Assembly: GCA_019423755.1 (NCBI GenBank)
Contig: JAHZAU010000005.1
Location: forward strand, 67,790 to 131,789
DNA length: 64,000 nucleotides
Reading direction: 5' to 3'
Origin: Oscillospiraceae bacterium
GTDB taxonomy: Bacteria > Bacillota > Clostridia > Oscillospirales > Ruminococcaceae
Within the stretch, counting starts at the first letter, position 1. Each line of letters opens with the position of its first letter. Under the pieces are notes generated by a model. The model ran no database searches and was not told the DNA's origin. It saw only the letters and a program-made list of their open reading frames with translations. Positions 34,058 through 42,313 of this stretch are shown in pieces. The position numbers and the translations under genes were made by a program.

Positions 34058-35008
34058 ATGGCTGATAAATTGGATCTCTATCTTCTCACCGGCTTTTTGG
34101 GCGCCGGAAAGACCACCGTCCTGCGCCATATCCTGGAACTGATGCAGCACGAGCGCGTGGGCATCCTGCAGCACGAATTCTGCCGCCAGCAGGCCGACCC
34201 GCAGGAAGAAGGGGTCATCCACGGCCGGGAGGACATCCTCCTGCGCCAGCAGGGCGACTCCTCCCTGGTGTGCGCCTGCCCCCAGGCGCTGTTCCCCCAG
34301 GCGCTGGCCGACCTGGCCCAGCACCCTATGGGCCTGCGCTACGTCTTTGCCGAAGGCTCCGGCCTGGGCGACCCGGCTTCCATGGAAGCCATTTTGCAGG
34401 AGGCAAACGCCCTGTGCGGCGACCGCTACCAGCTCAAGGGCATCCTGTGCCTGGTGGACGCCAACAACTTTATGGACATCCGCTCTATGGAGCCGGTGGT
34501 GTGGCAGCTGCGCCACTGCCACCTGGCCATCCTCAACAAAGCCGACCTGGTAGCCCCGGAGCTGCTGGGGGTCATCCAGCAGCAGGTGCGCCGCATCAAC
34601 CCCGACTGCGGCATCCTGGCCTGCTCCTTCGGGCAGTTTAACCTGGACTTTTTGGAACAGGACCTGCTGGCCCACCAGTGGTCGGACGAGGACTACGCCC
34701 ACGAAAGCGACATCGCCCTTTCCCTGCCGCTGTTCCTCTACTGCCGGCAGCCGGTGCCCCGCGCGGCCCTCACCGCCTTTTTGCGGGAGATGCAGCGGGA
34801 GGTCTACCGCATGAAGGGCGCCTTCCTGCTGGAAAACGGCTGGCACCAGGTGGACGCCGTCGGCTCCCGCATCGACTTCCGTCTGGGCAAGCTGCGCCAG
34901 ATCTCCTACCTTATGTTCCTGCCCAAGGAAGGCCCGGCCATCACCGAACCCATCCAGCAGGCCTGGGACAGGACCGTCGGCCTGCCTATGGAGCTCAAAT
35001 ACGAATAA
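34058..35008 (+). CDS. COG0523 (CobW/YciC-like) GTPase, probable metal chaperone relative
   Basis: A 316-residue G3E-family GTPase with Walker A GFLGAGKT (12-19), a Walker B/switch region (YVFAEGSGLGDP) and the NKAD specificity motif (160-163). These proteins usually deliver a metal through a CxCC motif; here only Cys72-Ala-Cys74 (VCACPQ) is present, followed by no third cysteine. The C-terminal CobW_C domain (about 225-300) is present in reduced form. ATG 34058 follows GGGAGG. The client protein is not evident. A role in anaerobic corrinoid or methyltransferase activation is another possibility. Confidence 0.82.
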   Translation: MADKLDLYLLTGFLGAGKTTVLRHILELMQHERVGILQHEFCRQQADPQEEGVIHGREDILLRQQGDSSLVCACPQALFPQALADLAQHPMGLRYVFAEGSGLGDPASMEAILQEANALCGDRYQLKGILCLVDANNFMDIRSMEPVVWQLRHCHLAILNKADLVAPELLGVIQQQVRRINPDCGILACSFGQFNLDFLEQDLLAHQWSDEDYAHESDIALSLPLFLYCRQPVPRAALTAFLREMQREVYRMKGAFLLENGWHQVDAVGSRIDFRLGKLRQISYLMFLPKEGPAITEPIQQAWDRTVGLPMELKYE

Positions 35009-35073
35009 CCGCTAAAAAACAGCAGCCGCCCGAGAGTCACGCTCCCGGGCGGTTCTTTTGTTTGTGGGTAAAT

Positions 35074-37035
35074 TTAGTCGGTGCAGTGGATGTAGTCCTT
35101 CACCTGGTCCCAAGGGACGTAAAAGCCCGCCCCGTGGGCGCAGAACACCGAGCCGGAGGGGTTTTCGGCGTCCCGGTCCTTGTCGTAGCCGATCTGGGCG
35201 ATGACCTCCGGGGTGTTGTGGCAGGCAAAATACCCGGCAAACTGGGCCGACAGGGTGCCGCTGCCCCGGGTGAAGGCCGCCAGCTCCTGGCCGTAGTTCA
35301 TAAGGGTGGCCAGCGGGGCCCGTCCCCGCACCAGGCACCGCCCGCCGGGCAGGGTCTCGGGGGGCTGGGCGTCGGCGCTCATGCGCTGCAGGTCGGAAAG
35401 GGCCCGCCCCAGCTGCTCCTGGGGCAGGGTAAGGCGGAAGTCCTCCCAAGGTTCCAGCAGCTGCAGCTGCCCGGCCTGTCCCAGCTGTTCCAGCCCCTGG
35501 CGGATGGCCCGGTAGACCGCCTGGCGGAAGTCCCCGCCCTCGGTGTGTTTGAGATGGGCCCGGCCGGTGACCAGCGTCACCACAAGGTCGGTGACCGGCG
35601 AGCCGGTGAGCAGGCCCCGGTGCTCCCGTTCCAGCACGTGGGTACCGATGAGGTTCTGGTAATGGCGGTCCAGCAGGTCGCCGGAACATTCGCTTTGGAA
35701 GGTAATTCCGCTGCCGGGCGCGCCGGGAGAAAGGCGCAGATGGGCCTCGGCGTAGTGGCGCAGCGGCTCAAAATGCCCGTAGCCCACCGCCGTGCCGGTG
35801 ACCGTCTCCCGGTAGAGGATGCGGCTGGGCCCAAAGGACAGTTCCAGCCCCAGCCGCCGGGCGGCCAGCTCCCGCAGCACCTCCAGCTGGATGGGCCCCA
35901 AAAACCGCAGGGAAAGCTCCTGGCTCTCCTCCTCCCAGCGAAACTGCAGCGACGGGTCCTCGTCCTCCAGCTGCCGCAGGCCCTCCAAGGCGGTGCGGGC
36001 CGGGGTCCCTTCCGGCAGCAGCACCCGGGTGGTGAGCATGGGGACCGTCTGGTAGGTGATCTGCCGACGGCAGGCGCCGACCCCTTCGCCGGGGCGTACC
36101 CCGTCCCAGCCGGTGACGGCGCAAAATTCCCCCGCTTTTGCTTCCGGGATGGGCAGATATTTCCCCCCGTGGCAGCGGCGCAGCTCGTTTGCCTTGGCCT
36201 GGGTGCCGTCGGGCAGCTCCACCGGGTCCCGTGCCGAAAGCTTCCCTTCCAGCACGCGAAGCAGCGCCACCCGCGCGCCCCGGCTGTCGTGGCGGATCTG
36301 GTACACAAGCCCGGCGAAGGGCTTCTCCTCCCGGCTTTGGTAGTCGGTGACCAGCAGCCGGTCCAGGTCCCGCAGTAGGCCCTCCACTCCGTCGTCCAGC
36401 AGCGCCGAGCCGCCAAAGCAGGGGAAGATGCGCCGCCCCCGCACTAGTTGCCGCAGGCTTTCCCAAACCTGTTCTGCCTCTACATTCCCTTCCAGGTAGG
36501 CTTCCAGCAGGGCGTCGTCCCGGGCGGCGGCCTCCTCCGCGACCCCTTCCGGCAGCGGTTCCAAGCCGCCAAGGCAGTCCACGCAGTCGGGGCTCAGCCG
36601 CTCCTTTGCCTCCTGCAGCAGGGCCTGGGGGTCGGCGCCGGGACGGTCGGTCTTGTTCAAGAACAGCACCGCCGGTACCCCGCTCTCCTCCAACAGCCGC
36701 CAAACCGTCTCAGCGTGGCCGGGGATGGGCTCGTTTGCGTCCAGCACCAGCACCGCCAGATCCAGTACCGCCAGCGTCCGCTCCATCTCGGCGGAAAAAT
36801 CCCCGTGGCCGGGGGTGTCCACCAGGGTATAGTCCGAGCCGTTGTAGGAAAACTGCGCCTGCCCGGAAAAGATGGTGATCCCCCGCTCCCGTTCCAGGGC
36901 GTCGTTGTCCAGGAAGGCGTCCTGGTGGTCCACCCGTCCCCGGGTGCGCAGCGCGCCTGCGTGGTAAAGGATCTGCTCGGAAAGGGTGGTCTTTCCGGCG
37001 TCCACATGGGCCAAAATGCCGATGCTCTTCTGCAT
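35074..37035 (-). CDS. TetM-like translational GTPase, chromosomal type of unknown role
   Basis: A 653-residue EF-G/TetM-family protein. G-domain motifs are AHVDAGKTT (9-17), RGIT switch (51-54), DTPGHGDF (73-80) and NKTD (127-130), followed by EF-G-like domains II to V. The C-terminus (YDKDRDAENPSGSVFCAHGAG region) differs from the C-terminal helix of Tet(M)/Tet(O), which is needed for displacing tetracycline. Relatives are widespread in clostridial chromosomes. A ribosome rescue or protection role is plausible; tetracycline resistance should not be assumed. ATG follows AGGAGG. Confidence 0.85.
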   Translation of the reverse strand: MQKSIGILAHVDAGKTTLSEQILYHAGALRTRGRVDHQDAFLDNDALERERGITIFSGQAQFSYNGSDYTLVDTPGHGDFSAEMERTLAVLDLAVLVLDANEPIPGHAETVWRLLEESGVPAVLFLNKTDRPGADPQALLQEAKERLSPDCVDCLGGLEPLPEGVAEEAAARDDALLEAYLEGNVEAEQVWESLRQLVRGRRIFPCFGGSALLDDGVEGLLRDLDRLLVTDYQSREEKPFAGLVYQIRHDSRGARVALLRVLEGKLSARDPVELPDGTQAKANELRRCHGGKYLPIPEAKAGEFCAVTGWDGVRPGEGVGACRRQITYQTVPMLTTRVLLPEGTPARTALEGLRQLEDEDPSLQFRWEEESQELSLRFLGPIQLEVLRELAARRLGLELSFGPSRILYRETVTGTAVGYGHFEPLRHYAEAHLRLSPGAPGSGITFQSECSGDLLDRHYQNLIGTHVLEREHRGLLTGSPVTDLVVTLVTGRAHLKHTEGGDFRQAVYRAIRQGLEQLGQAGQLQLLEPWEDFRLTLPQEQLGRALSDLQRMSADAQPPETLPGGRCLVRGRAPLATLMNYGQELAAFTRGSGTLSAQFAGYFACHNTPEVIAQIGYDKDRDAENPSGSVFCAHGAGFYVPWDQVKDYIHCTD

Positions 37036-37200
37036 GGATGCTTCCTCCTGCCGTTTTCGAGTTTCTTCCCCCTAGTGTACCACAGCCGCCGCCGTCTTTC
37101 CAGAGGCAGCAGCGTCCCTCTTGCATCCTGCGCCGGAAGTGGTATGATAAAGGACAAAGAAACGGCGGGGCCCACCCCCGCAAAAAAGGAGCTGACCATA

Positions 37201-38331
37201 ATGCAACCACTTTCTCAAACCATCCTCGACTACCTGGAAGCCCACCGGGAGCGCTATCTTTCCGGCCTGCGGGAGCTGGCCCAGATCCCGGCCCCGTCGG
37301 GACAGGAGCAGCAGCGCGCCGCCTGGTGCAAAGAGCGGCTGGAAGCCCTGGGCGCCAAGGGGGTCTATATCGACTCGGCCTGCAACGTCATCTTCCCCTA
37401 TTACGCCGAGGGCTGCGACGACCTGACCGTCTTTAACGCCCATTTGGACGTAGTCTTCCCCGACACCACCCCCCTGCCCATCCGCGAGGAAAACGGCCGC
37501 CTCTGCGGCCCCGGTGTCGGCGACGACACTGCCAACGTCCTGGCGGTCATCGAGCTGGCCGCCCTCTGCCTGGAGCTGGGCCTGCGCCCCAAAAAGGGCA
37601 CCGGCATCCTCTTTGTGCTCAACAGCTGCGAGGAAGGCCTGGGCAACCTGAAGGGCGCCCGCCAGCTTATGGCCGATTACGCCGGGCGCATCCGCCGCAT
37701 GGTGGCGGTGGACGGCGGGGTAGACGAATTTGTCAACGACGCCGTGGGCTCCAAGCGCTTTGAGGTGACGGTGCGCACCGAAGGCGGCCACTCCTACGGC
37801 TCCTTTGGCAACCGCAACGCCATCCGCTACCTGGCCCAGATGATCGACACCCTCTACACCATGAAGGTGCCGGACATCGGCAAGACCACCTACAACGTCG
37901 GCACCATCCAGGGCGGCACCTCGGTGAACACCATCGCCCAGGAGTGCCACATGCTCTTTGAGTACCGTTCGGACAAGCGGGAAGGCCTGGAAGCCATGGA
38001 CCGTCTGTTCTGGGCGGTCATCGAAGCTTACCGCGCCATGGGCATCCAGGTGGAGGTGGAGACGGTGGGCGACCGTCCCTGCGCCGCCGAGGTGGATGTG
38101 GAGCCTCTTTCCCGCCTGGTGATGGAGGCCGGCGCCGCCCAGGGCCTGACCATGACCGCCGAGGCCGGTTCCACCGACTGCAACATCCCCCTTTCCCAGG
38201 GCATCCCGGCGGTGTGCTTCGGCGTCTACCGGGGCCACGGCGCCCACACCCGGGAGGAGTGGATCGACCTGGAATCCACCCGCCTGGGCCTGCGGCTGCT
38301 GACCCAGTTCTTCCTGGAATGGGTGGAATAA
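37201..38331 (+). CDS. M20-family peptidase
   Basis: A 376-residue cytoplasmic metallopeptidase. Metal-site motifs are FNAHLDVV (His81, Asp83), GVGDDTANVL (Asp108) and NSCEEG (Glu144, Glu145), with EGGHSYGSFGNRNA as the lid-domain histidine region, and EAGSTDCNIPLSQGIPAVCFG and GAHTREEW at the end. This set resembles tripeptidase/PepT-like and M20/M25/M40 dipeptidases. ATG 37201 follows AAAAAAGGAG; the long frame upstream of it is antisense to the TetM-like gene. It would complement PepV in using imported peptides. Confidence 0.88.
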   Translation: MQPLSQTILDYLEAHRERYLSGLRELAQIPAPSGQEQQRAAWCKERLEALGAKGVYIDSACNVIFPYYAEGCDDLTVFNAHLDVVFPDTTPLPIREENGRLCGPGVGDDTANVLAVIELAALCLELGLRPKKGTGILFVLNSCEEGLGNLKGARQLMADYAGRIRRMVAVDGGVDEFVNDAVGSKRFEVTVRTEGGHSYGSFGNRNAIRYLAQMIDTLYTMKVPDIGKTTYNVGTIQGGTSVNTIAQECHMLFEYRSDKREGLEAMDRLFWAVIEAYRAMGIQVEVETVGDRPCAAEVDVEPLSRLVMEAGAAQGLTMTAEAGSTDCNIPLSQGIPAVCFGVYRGHGAHTREEWIDLESTRLGLRLLTQFFLEWVE

Positions 38332-38361
38332 CCTTACCCAAAACCGAAAAATCCGCACAAA

Positions 38362-38395
38362 AAAGCCGGTATCCCGCTTATGGGATACCGGCTTT
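38362..38395. terminator. Bidirectional terminator between the M20 and GNAT genes
   Basis: A perfect 14-bp stem (38362-38375 with 38382-38395) has a GCTTAT loop and lies between convergent genes. Confidence 0.85.
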
Positions 38396-38402
38396 GCTGC
38401 CG

Positions 38403-38843
38403 TTACAGGTTTTTTATAAAAAAGGTCTTTCTGCCGGTGCGGGGGAATTCCTCCAGCGCGAATACCTCCCGGTACCCAAACCGGGGGTAAAACTCCGGCG
38501 CCTGGAAGTCCAGCGTGTTTAAAAAAGCATATTGGCAGCCCCGGGCACGGGCTTCCTCCTCGGCGTACTGCAGCAGCCGGGAGCCGATCTTCTGTCCGCG
38601 GTAGCCTTCGGCCACCCAAAGGAACTCGATCTCCAGCCACTTTCCGTGGGTCTCTGCCAGGATACCGCCCTGGATCTGCCCCTGCGGGTCCCTCGCCAAA
38701 ACATTCAGCTCGGCCGCATGGGTGTCCTCCCAGCGCGGCAGGTTATACTCCCGCAGCCCCTGGCGGACGGTCTCCCGGTCCTGGGGGGCGATCTCCTCCG
38801 CTACCTGGTAGCAGATGCTGCCCTTTTCCTGCGGCGCGTCCAT
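38403..38843 (-). CDS. GNAT-family N-acetyltransferase
   Basis: A 146-residue acetyltransferase. The acetyl-CoA loop is EGYRGQKIGSRLLQYAEEEA (about residues 85-104), and the C-terminus LDFQAPEFYPRFGYREV is typical of the fold. The substrate is not known; related proteins often act on small amines or peptides. Its ATG overlaps the stop of the preceding cyclophilin gene as TAATG, so it is probably co-translated with it. Confidence 0.88.
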   Translation of the reverse strand: MDAPQEKGSICYQVAEEIAPQDRETVRQGLREYNLPRWEDTHAAELNVLARDPQGQIQGGILAETHGKWLEIEFLWVAEGYRGQKIGSRLLQYAEEEARARGCQYAFLNTLDFQAPEFYPRFGYREVFALEEFPRTGRKTFFIKNL

Positions 38844-39448
38844 TACTGGATGTGGTTTTCGGCTTTGTCCACCCAAACCTTATCCATGGTGACCTTGATG
38901 GGAGCGTTTTCCGCAGCGGCAATCTGGTCCACCACGTCCATGCCCTCGAACACCTGGCCGAAGACGGTGTGCTTGTAGTCCAGCCACGGAGTGCCGCCGA
39001 CCTTCTGGTACTGCTCGATGACCTCGTCGGGGAAGCCGTTGCCGGCCTGGTTGACGCCCACCTGCTTCATCTGCTCCACCAGTCCGGGGTCCACGTCCTT
39101 GGCCTGGACGATGAAGAACTGGCTGCCGTTGGTGCAGGGGCCGGCGTTTGCCATGGACAGCGCGCCGCGGAAGTTGCGCAGCTCGACGTGGAACTCATCC
39201 TCGAAGGGACGGCCCCAGATGCTTTCGCCGCCGCAGCCGGTGCCCTGGGGGTCGCCGCCCTGGATCATAAAGTCGTTGATGACCCGGTGGAAGGTCAGGC
39301 CGTCATAATAGCCTTCCTTGGCATGGGTCACAAAGTTTTCCACCGCCTTGGGGGCATACTGGGGGAAAAGCTGGATCTTGATGGTGCCCATGGAGGTCTC
39401 CATGATGATGACTTCGCTGTCTTTTGCGGGTTTTTCAAACTGGATCAT
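38843..39448 (-). CDS. Cytoplasmic cyclophilin-type peptidyl-prolyl isomerase
   Basis: A 201-residue protein without a signal peptide. The active site is complete: [14 protein letters not shown] (Arg55, Gln63), GALSMANAG and NGSQFFI (Phe112) and HTVFG (His160). It catalyses cis-trans isomerisation of X-Pro bonds in folding proteins. An insert around [20 protein letters not shown] lengthens the loop before HTVFG, and the same loop occurs in the next gene, so the two are recent paralogues. AAAGGGGATACAAT precedes the ATG. Confidence 0.95.
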   Translation of the reverse strand: MIQFEKPAKDSEVIIMETSMGTIKIQLFPQYAPKAVENFVTHAKEGYYDGLTFHRVINDFMIQGGDPQGTGCGGESIWGRPFEDEFHVELRNFRGALSMANAGPCTNGSQFFIVQAKDVDPGLVEQMKQVGVNQAGNGFPDEVIEQYQKVGGTPWLDYKHTVFGQVFEGMDVVDQIAAAENAPIKVTMDKVWVDKAENHIQ

Positions 39449-39493
39449 ATTGTATCCCCTTTTCTTTCTGAAAATATCGGGTCTAGCGCGATG

Positions 39494-40225
39494 TTAAGCC
39501 TGGGCCTCACCGTAGGTGGTGATCTCCACCGACTGGATCTTGGGCTGGTTTTCCGGCAGGACGGTGCCGTTGGAGTCCTCTACCTTGGCGTCCTTGACCA
39601 TCTGGTCTACCACGTCCATGCCCTCGTACACCTGGCCGAAGACGGTGTGGACAAAGTCGAGCCACGGGGTGCCGCCCACTTCCTCATACTTGGCGATGCA
39701 GTCCTTGGAGTAGCTTTCCTCCCCGGCCTGCTTCATGGCGTCGATAAACTGCGAGGGGGTCTCGGTGGCCTGAACGATGAAGAACTGGCTGCCGTTGGTG
39801 TTGGCGCCGGAGTTTGCCATGGAAAGCGCGCCGCGGAAGTTGTGCAGCTGGGGGGTGAACTCGTCTTCAAACGGCTCGCCCCAGATGCTCTCGCCGCCGG
39901 TGCCGTCGCCGTTGGGGTCGCCGCCCTGGACCATAAAGCCGTCGATGATGCGGTGGAAGGTCAGGCCGTCATAGTAGCCGTCTTTGGCGTGGGTGGTGAA
40001 GTTCTCCACCGCCTTGGGGGCCTGCTCCGGGTAAAGCACGATCTTGATGTCGCCGGCGTCGGTGTGCAGCACCGCTACCGGGTCGTCGGCCTCAGGGGTA
40101 GAAAACTGCAGCAGGCTGGATTCGCCCGACTGCTCTGCGGTGCCGCTTTTGGCGCCGCAGCCGCCCATTGCCAGCACAAGGCAGCCAGCCAGCAGCGCCG
40201 CCGCCCATTTCTTTGCCAATCTCAT
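39494..40225 (-). CDS. Lipoprotein cyclophilin (peptidyl-prolyl isomerase)
   Basis: A 243-residue paralogue of the previous protein with a lipoprotein signal ([23 protein letters not shown], Cys23), placing it on the outer face of the membrane. Active-site motifs are intact: [40 protein letters not shown]. It would assist folding of secreted proteins. ATG 40223-40225 is preferred over an ATG nine bases upstream because AGGAG would then be 10 nt away. A GC-rich hairpin near 40265-40310 precedes it. Confidence 0.94.
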   Translation of the reverse strand: MRLAKKWAAALLAGCLVLAMGGCGAKSGTAEQSGESSLLQFSTPEADDPVAVLHTDAGDIKIVLYPEQAPKAVENFTTHAKDGYYDGLTFHRIIDGFMVQGGDPNGDGTGGESIWGEPFEDEFTPQLHNFRGALSMANSGANTNGSQFFIVQATETPSQFIDAMKQAGEESYSKDCIAKYEEVGGTPWLDFVHTVFGQVYEGMDVVDQMVKDAKVEDSNGTVLPENQPKIQSVEITTYGEAQA

Positions 40226-40368
40226 GGTGTTCATTCTCCTTTTTATCAGAACTCAAGCAAAACGCCGTGCAGCCCCTCCCCCAAAAGCGGGAGGAAGCCG
40301 GGACGGCGTCCGATGCTTTATTGTACCGGATTTTTCCGGGAAAATCAACCTTCTTAGGTTCCCTCAGC

Positions 40369-41148
40369 CTATCCCACAGCCAGCAGGCTGCTGGATTCCA
40401 CCGTCAGCTCGCTTTGGGCGTCGGCGCTGGCCCCTTCGGTAAGGGACGCGTCGCCTTCCCCGTAGTGGGAAAGGGTGACGGTGCGGATCTGGATGGGTTC
40501 CTCCGAGGAAAGCTTCTGCAAAATGGCGTCCACCGTCTCCATCCCGTCGATAACCTGGGCGAAGATGGCGCTGTTGAGCCAAAATTCCGGGTAGCCGCCG
40601 CAGCTTTCAAACCGGTCGACCACCTCATCGGGGTAGTTTGCTTCCTCCAGCTGGTCCAGAATATCCTGGGGCACCTGGCGGCTGCCGAAGATCAAAAAGC
40701 CCACCTGGTCCTTGTCCTCGGGCTGGTAGAGGGACACCGCCCCGGGGAAGGGCCCCAGGTTATAGGAGATCTCCTTCTTCCAAGGCAGGGACTTTTTGCG
40801 GCCTACCACCACACCAGCCGCCATGTCTGACTCCGGCACCGACTGGGTATTCTCTAAACTGCTGTCCAAAAAGGCCGGTTCCACCTGCTTGCCGTCCAGC
40901 CGGCCGTCCTTGACCAGCTCCAAAAAATGCTCCACCGTGGCCGGGGCCTCGCTGGGGAAAAAGCGCAGGGTAAACTGCCCGGCGCTGGTGTCCACCAGGG
41001 CGATCTCCTCCCCGGGGTTCATCTCCTCAAACTGGAGCAGAACGATCTTGTCCGGGTCAAAGGGGGTGATGCTCTGTGCCGAGGCGCAGCCCGACAGCAG
41101 GGCCGTCGAACAGGCCAGCGCGGCCAGCTGCATCCAAAGTCTTCCCAT
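40369..41148 (-). CDS. Degenerate cyclophilin-like lipoprotein
   Basis: A 259-residue lipoprotein (signal MGRLWMQLAALACSTALLSGC, Cys21). It aligns with the two cyclophilins next to it: LVDTSAGQFTLRFFPSEAPATVEHFLELV matches the fold start, PGAVSLYQPEDKDQVGFLIFGSR stands in for the SMAN-SQFFI region and FAQVIDGMETVDAILQKL for the [12 protein letters not shown] end. The catalytic Arg (FHR), Gln (IQGGD) and His (HTVFG) are all missing. It is probably a binding or scaffold protein, not an isomerase. ATG 41146-41148 follows AAAGGAG; upstream residues are unlikely to be translated. It is first in the likely operon of four genes. Confidence 0.85.
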   Translation of the reverse strand: MGRLWMQLAALACSTALLSGCASAQSITPFDPDKIVLLQFEEMNPGEEIALVDTSAGQFTLRFFPSEAPATVEHFLELVKDGRLDGKQVEPAFLDSSLENTQSVPESDMAAGVVVGRKKSLPWKKEISYNLGPFPGAVSLYQPEDKDQVGFLIFGSRQVPQDILDQLEEANYPDEVVDRFESCGGYPEFWLNSAIFAQVIDGMETVDAILQKLSSEEPIQIRTVTLSHYGEGDASLTEGASADAQSELTVESSSLLAVG

Positions 41149-41291
41149 AGTCGGCTTTCTCCTTTCCCTTGCGGCGCAGCTCTCGGCTGCCTTCTCCGCT
41201 TTTGATTCCATTATAGTATGGATTTGCCCCGGGCAGTTAAACAAATTGTGAATTTTACGAGAATCCTTTCCAGAAAAGCGCATTTTTCCGG

Positions 41292-41320
41292 TTGACAAGG
41301 GCCCCCGCTTCGACTAAAAT
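41292..41320 (+). promoter_or_regulatory. Sigma-A promoter of the degV gene
   Basis: TTGACA (41292-41297) and TAAAAT (41315-41320) are 17 bp apart, about 60 nt before the start codon. Confidence 0.85.
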
Positions 41321-41382
41321 CTAATTATAAATACGGCACAAAATAGTTTTTGATACTATATTTTCGGAAAGGATCTGGTTTT

Positions 41383-42240
41383 GTGAATCCTGAAAAAATC
41401 GCCATCCTGGTGGATTCCGGCAGCGACGTGCCGCCGGAGCTGCTGCAAAAATACCATATGTACGTCGTCCCGCTGCAGATCCACTTCTCCCACGGCAACT
41501 ACCTGGACGGGGTGGACATCACCCCCCAGCAGGTCTACGAGGGCCTGGAGCACGAGATCCCCAAAACCTCCCTTCCCTCCGGCGAGCAGGTGCAGAGCAT
41601 CCTGGAGCAGATCGCGGCCGACGGCTATGAGAAGGTCTTTGCCGTCTGCATCTCCAGCGGCCTGAGCGGCACCTTCAACATGGTCCGCCTGGTGGCTGAG
41701 GACTTCCCCGGCCTTACCACCTTCATCCTGGACACCCGCAACATCTCCATCGGCAGCGGCATGCTGGCCATCCAGGCCGCCCGCCTCATCGAAGAAGGCA
41801 TGGGCTGGGAGGAGCTTTGCCGGGTCATGCCTCAGTATGTGGAAAAGAGCAAGGTCTTCTTCTGCCTGCGTACCCTGGAATACCTGCAGAAGGGCGGCCG
41901 CATCGGCAAGGTAGCCGCCGCAGTGGGCACCGCCATCGCCCTCAAGCCCATCATCACCTGCAACGAGGAGGGCGTCTATGTGGTGGCCGCCAAGGCCATC
42001 GGCCACAAAGCCGCCGTGAAAAAGGTGCTGCAGATGGCCCAGAACTTCTCCCAGAACGGCAAACAAGCCCTCGTCGCCGTCATGCACACCAACGCCGCCG
42101 AGGAGTGCGCCGCCCTGCTGCGGGAGGTGCAGGCCCTGCTGCCCCACGGGCAGTTCGTGGTCCAGTGCGGACAGATCAGCCCGGCGCTGGGCGTCCACAC
42201 CGGCCCCGGCCTGCTGGGCATCGGCATCTGCCTGCTGTAA
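41383..42240 (+). CDS. DegV-family fatty-acid-binding protein
   Basis: A 285-residue protein of the DegV/FakB group, which hold a fatty acid for phosphorylation by FakA. Landmarks are ILVDSGSDVPPELLQKY (about 7-23), TSLPSGEQ (60s), CISSGLSGTFN and LDTRNISIGSGM, then LEYLQKGGRIGK, which are the lipid- and phosphate-binding loops. The start is GTG 41383 with AAAGGA nine bases upstream; an ATG at 41350 lies in the likely leader. Because the fakA partner is absent in the window, the exact role is open. Confidence 0.92.
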   Translation: MNPEKIAILVDSGSDVPPELLQKYHMYVVPLQIHFSHGNYLDGVDITPQQVYEGLEHEIPKTSLPSGEQVQSILEQIAADGYEKVFAVCISSGLSGTFNMVRLVAEDFPGLTTFILDTRNISIGSGMLAIQAARLIEEGMGWEELCRVMPQYVEKSKVFFCLRTLEYLQKGGRIGKVAAAVGTAIALKPIITCNEEGVYVVAAKAIGHKAAVKKVLQMAQNFSQNGKQALVAVMHTNAAEECAALLREVQALLPHGQFVVQCGQISPALGVHTGPGLLGIGICLL

Positions 42241-42264
42241 CCTTCCAAAAAAACGCGCAAAAAG

Positions 42265-42297
42265 CCCCCTGTCCCCGGAAAGCCGGGCGGCAGGGGG
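42265..42297. terminator. Terminator between degV and the flippase-like gene
   Basis: CCCCCTG pairs with CAGGGGG around an inner CCCCGG/CCGGG stem. T-runs on the plus strand and A-runs on the left allow both convergent genes to end here. Confidence 0.8.
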
Positions 42298-42313
42298 TTG
42301 TTTTTTTGTTTTG

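Noticed and set aside
35074..37035. Tetracycline resistance gene of the Tet(M) type
   Set aside because: Only the overall EF-G/TetM architecture is shared; the C-terminal region differs and there is no mobile-element context, so a resistance label is not justified.
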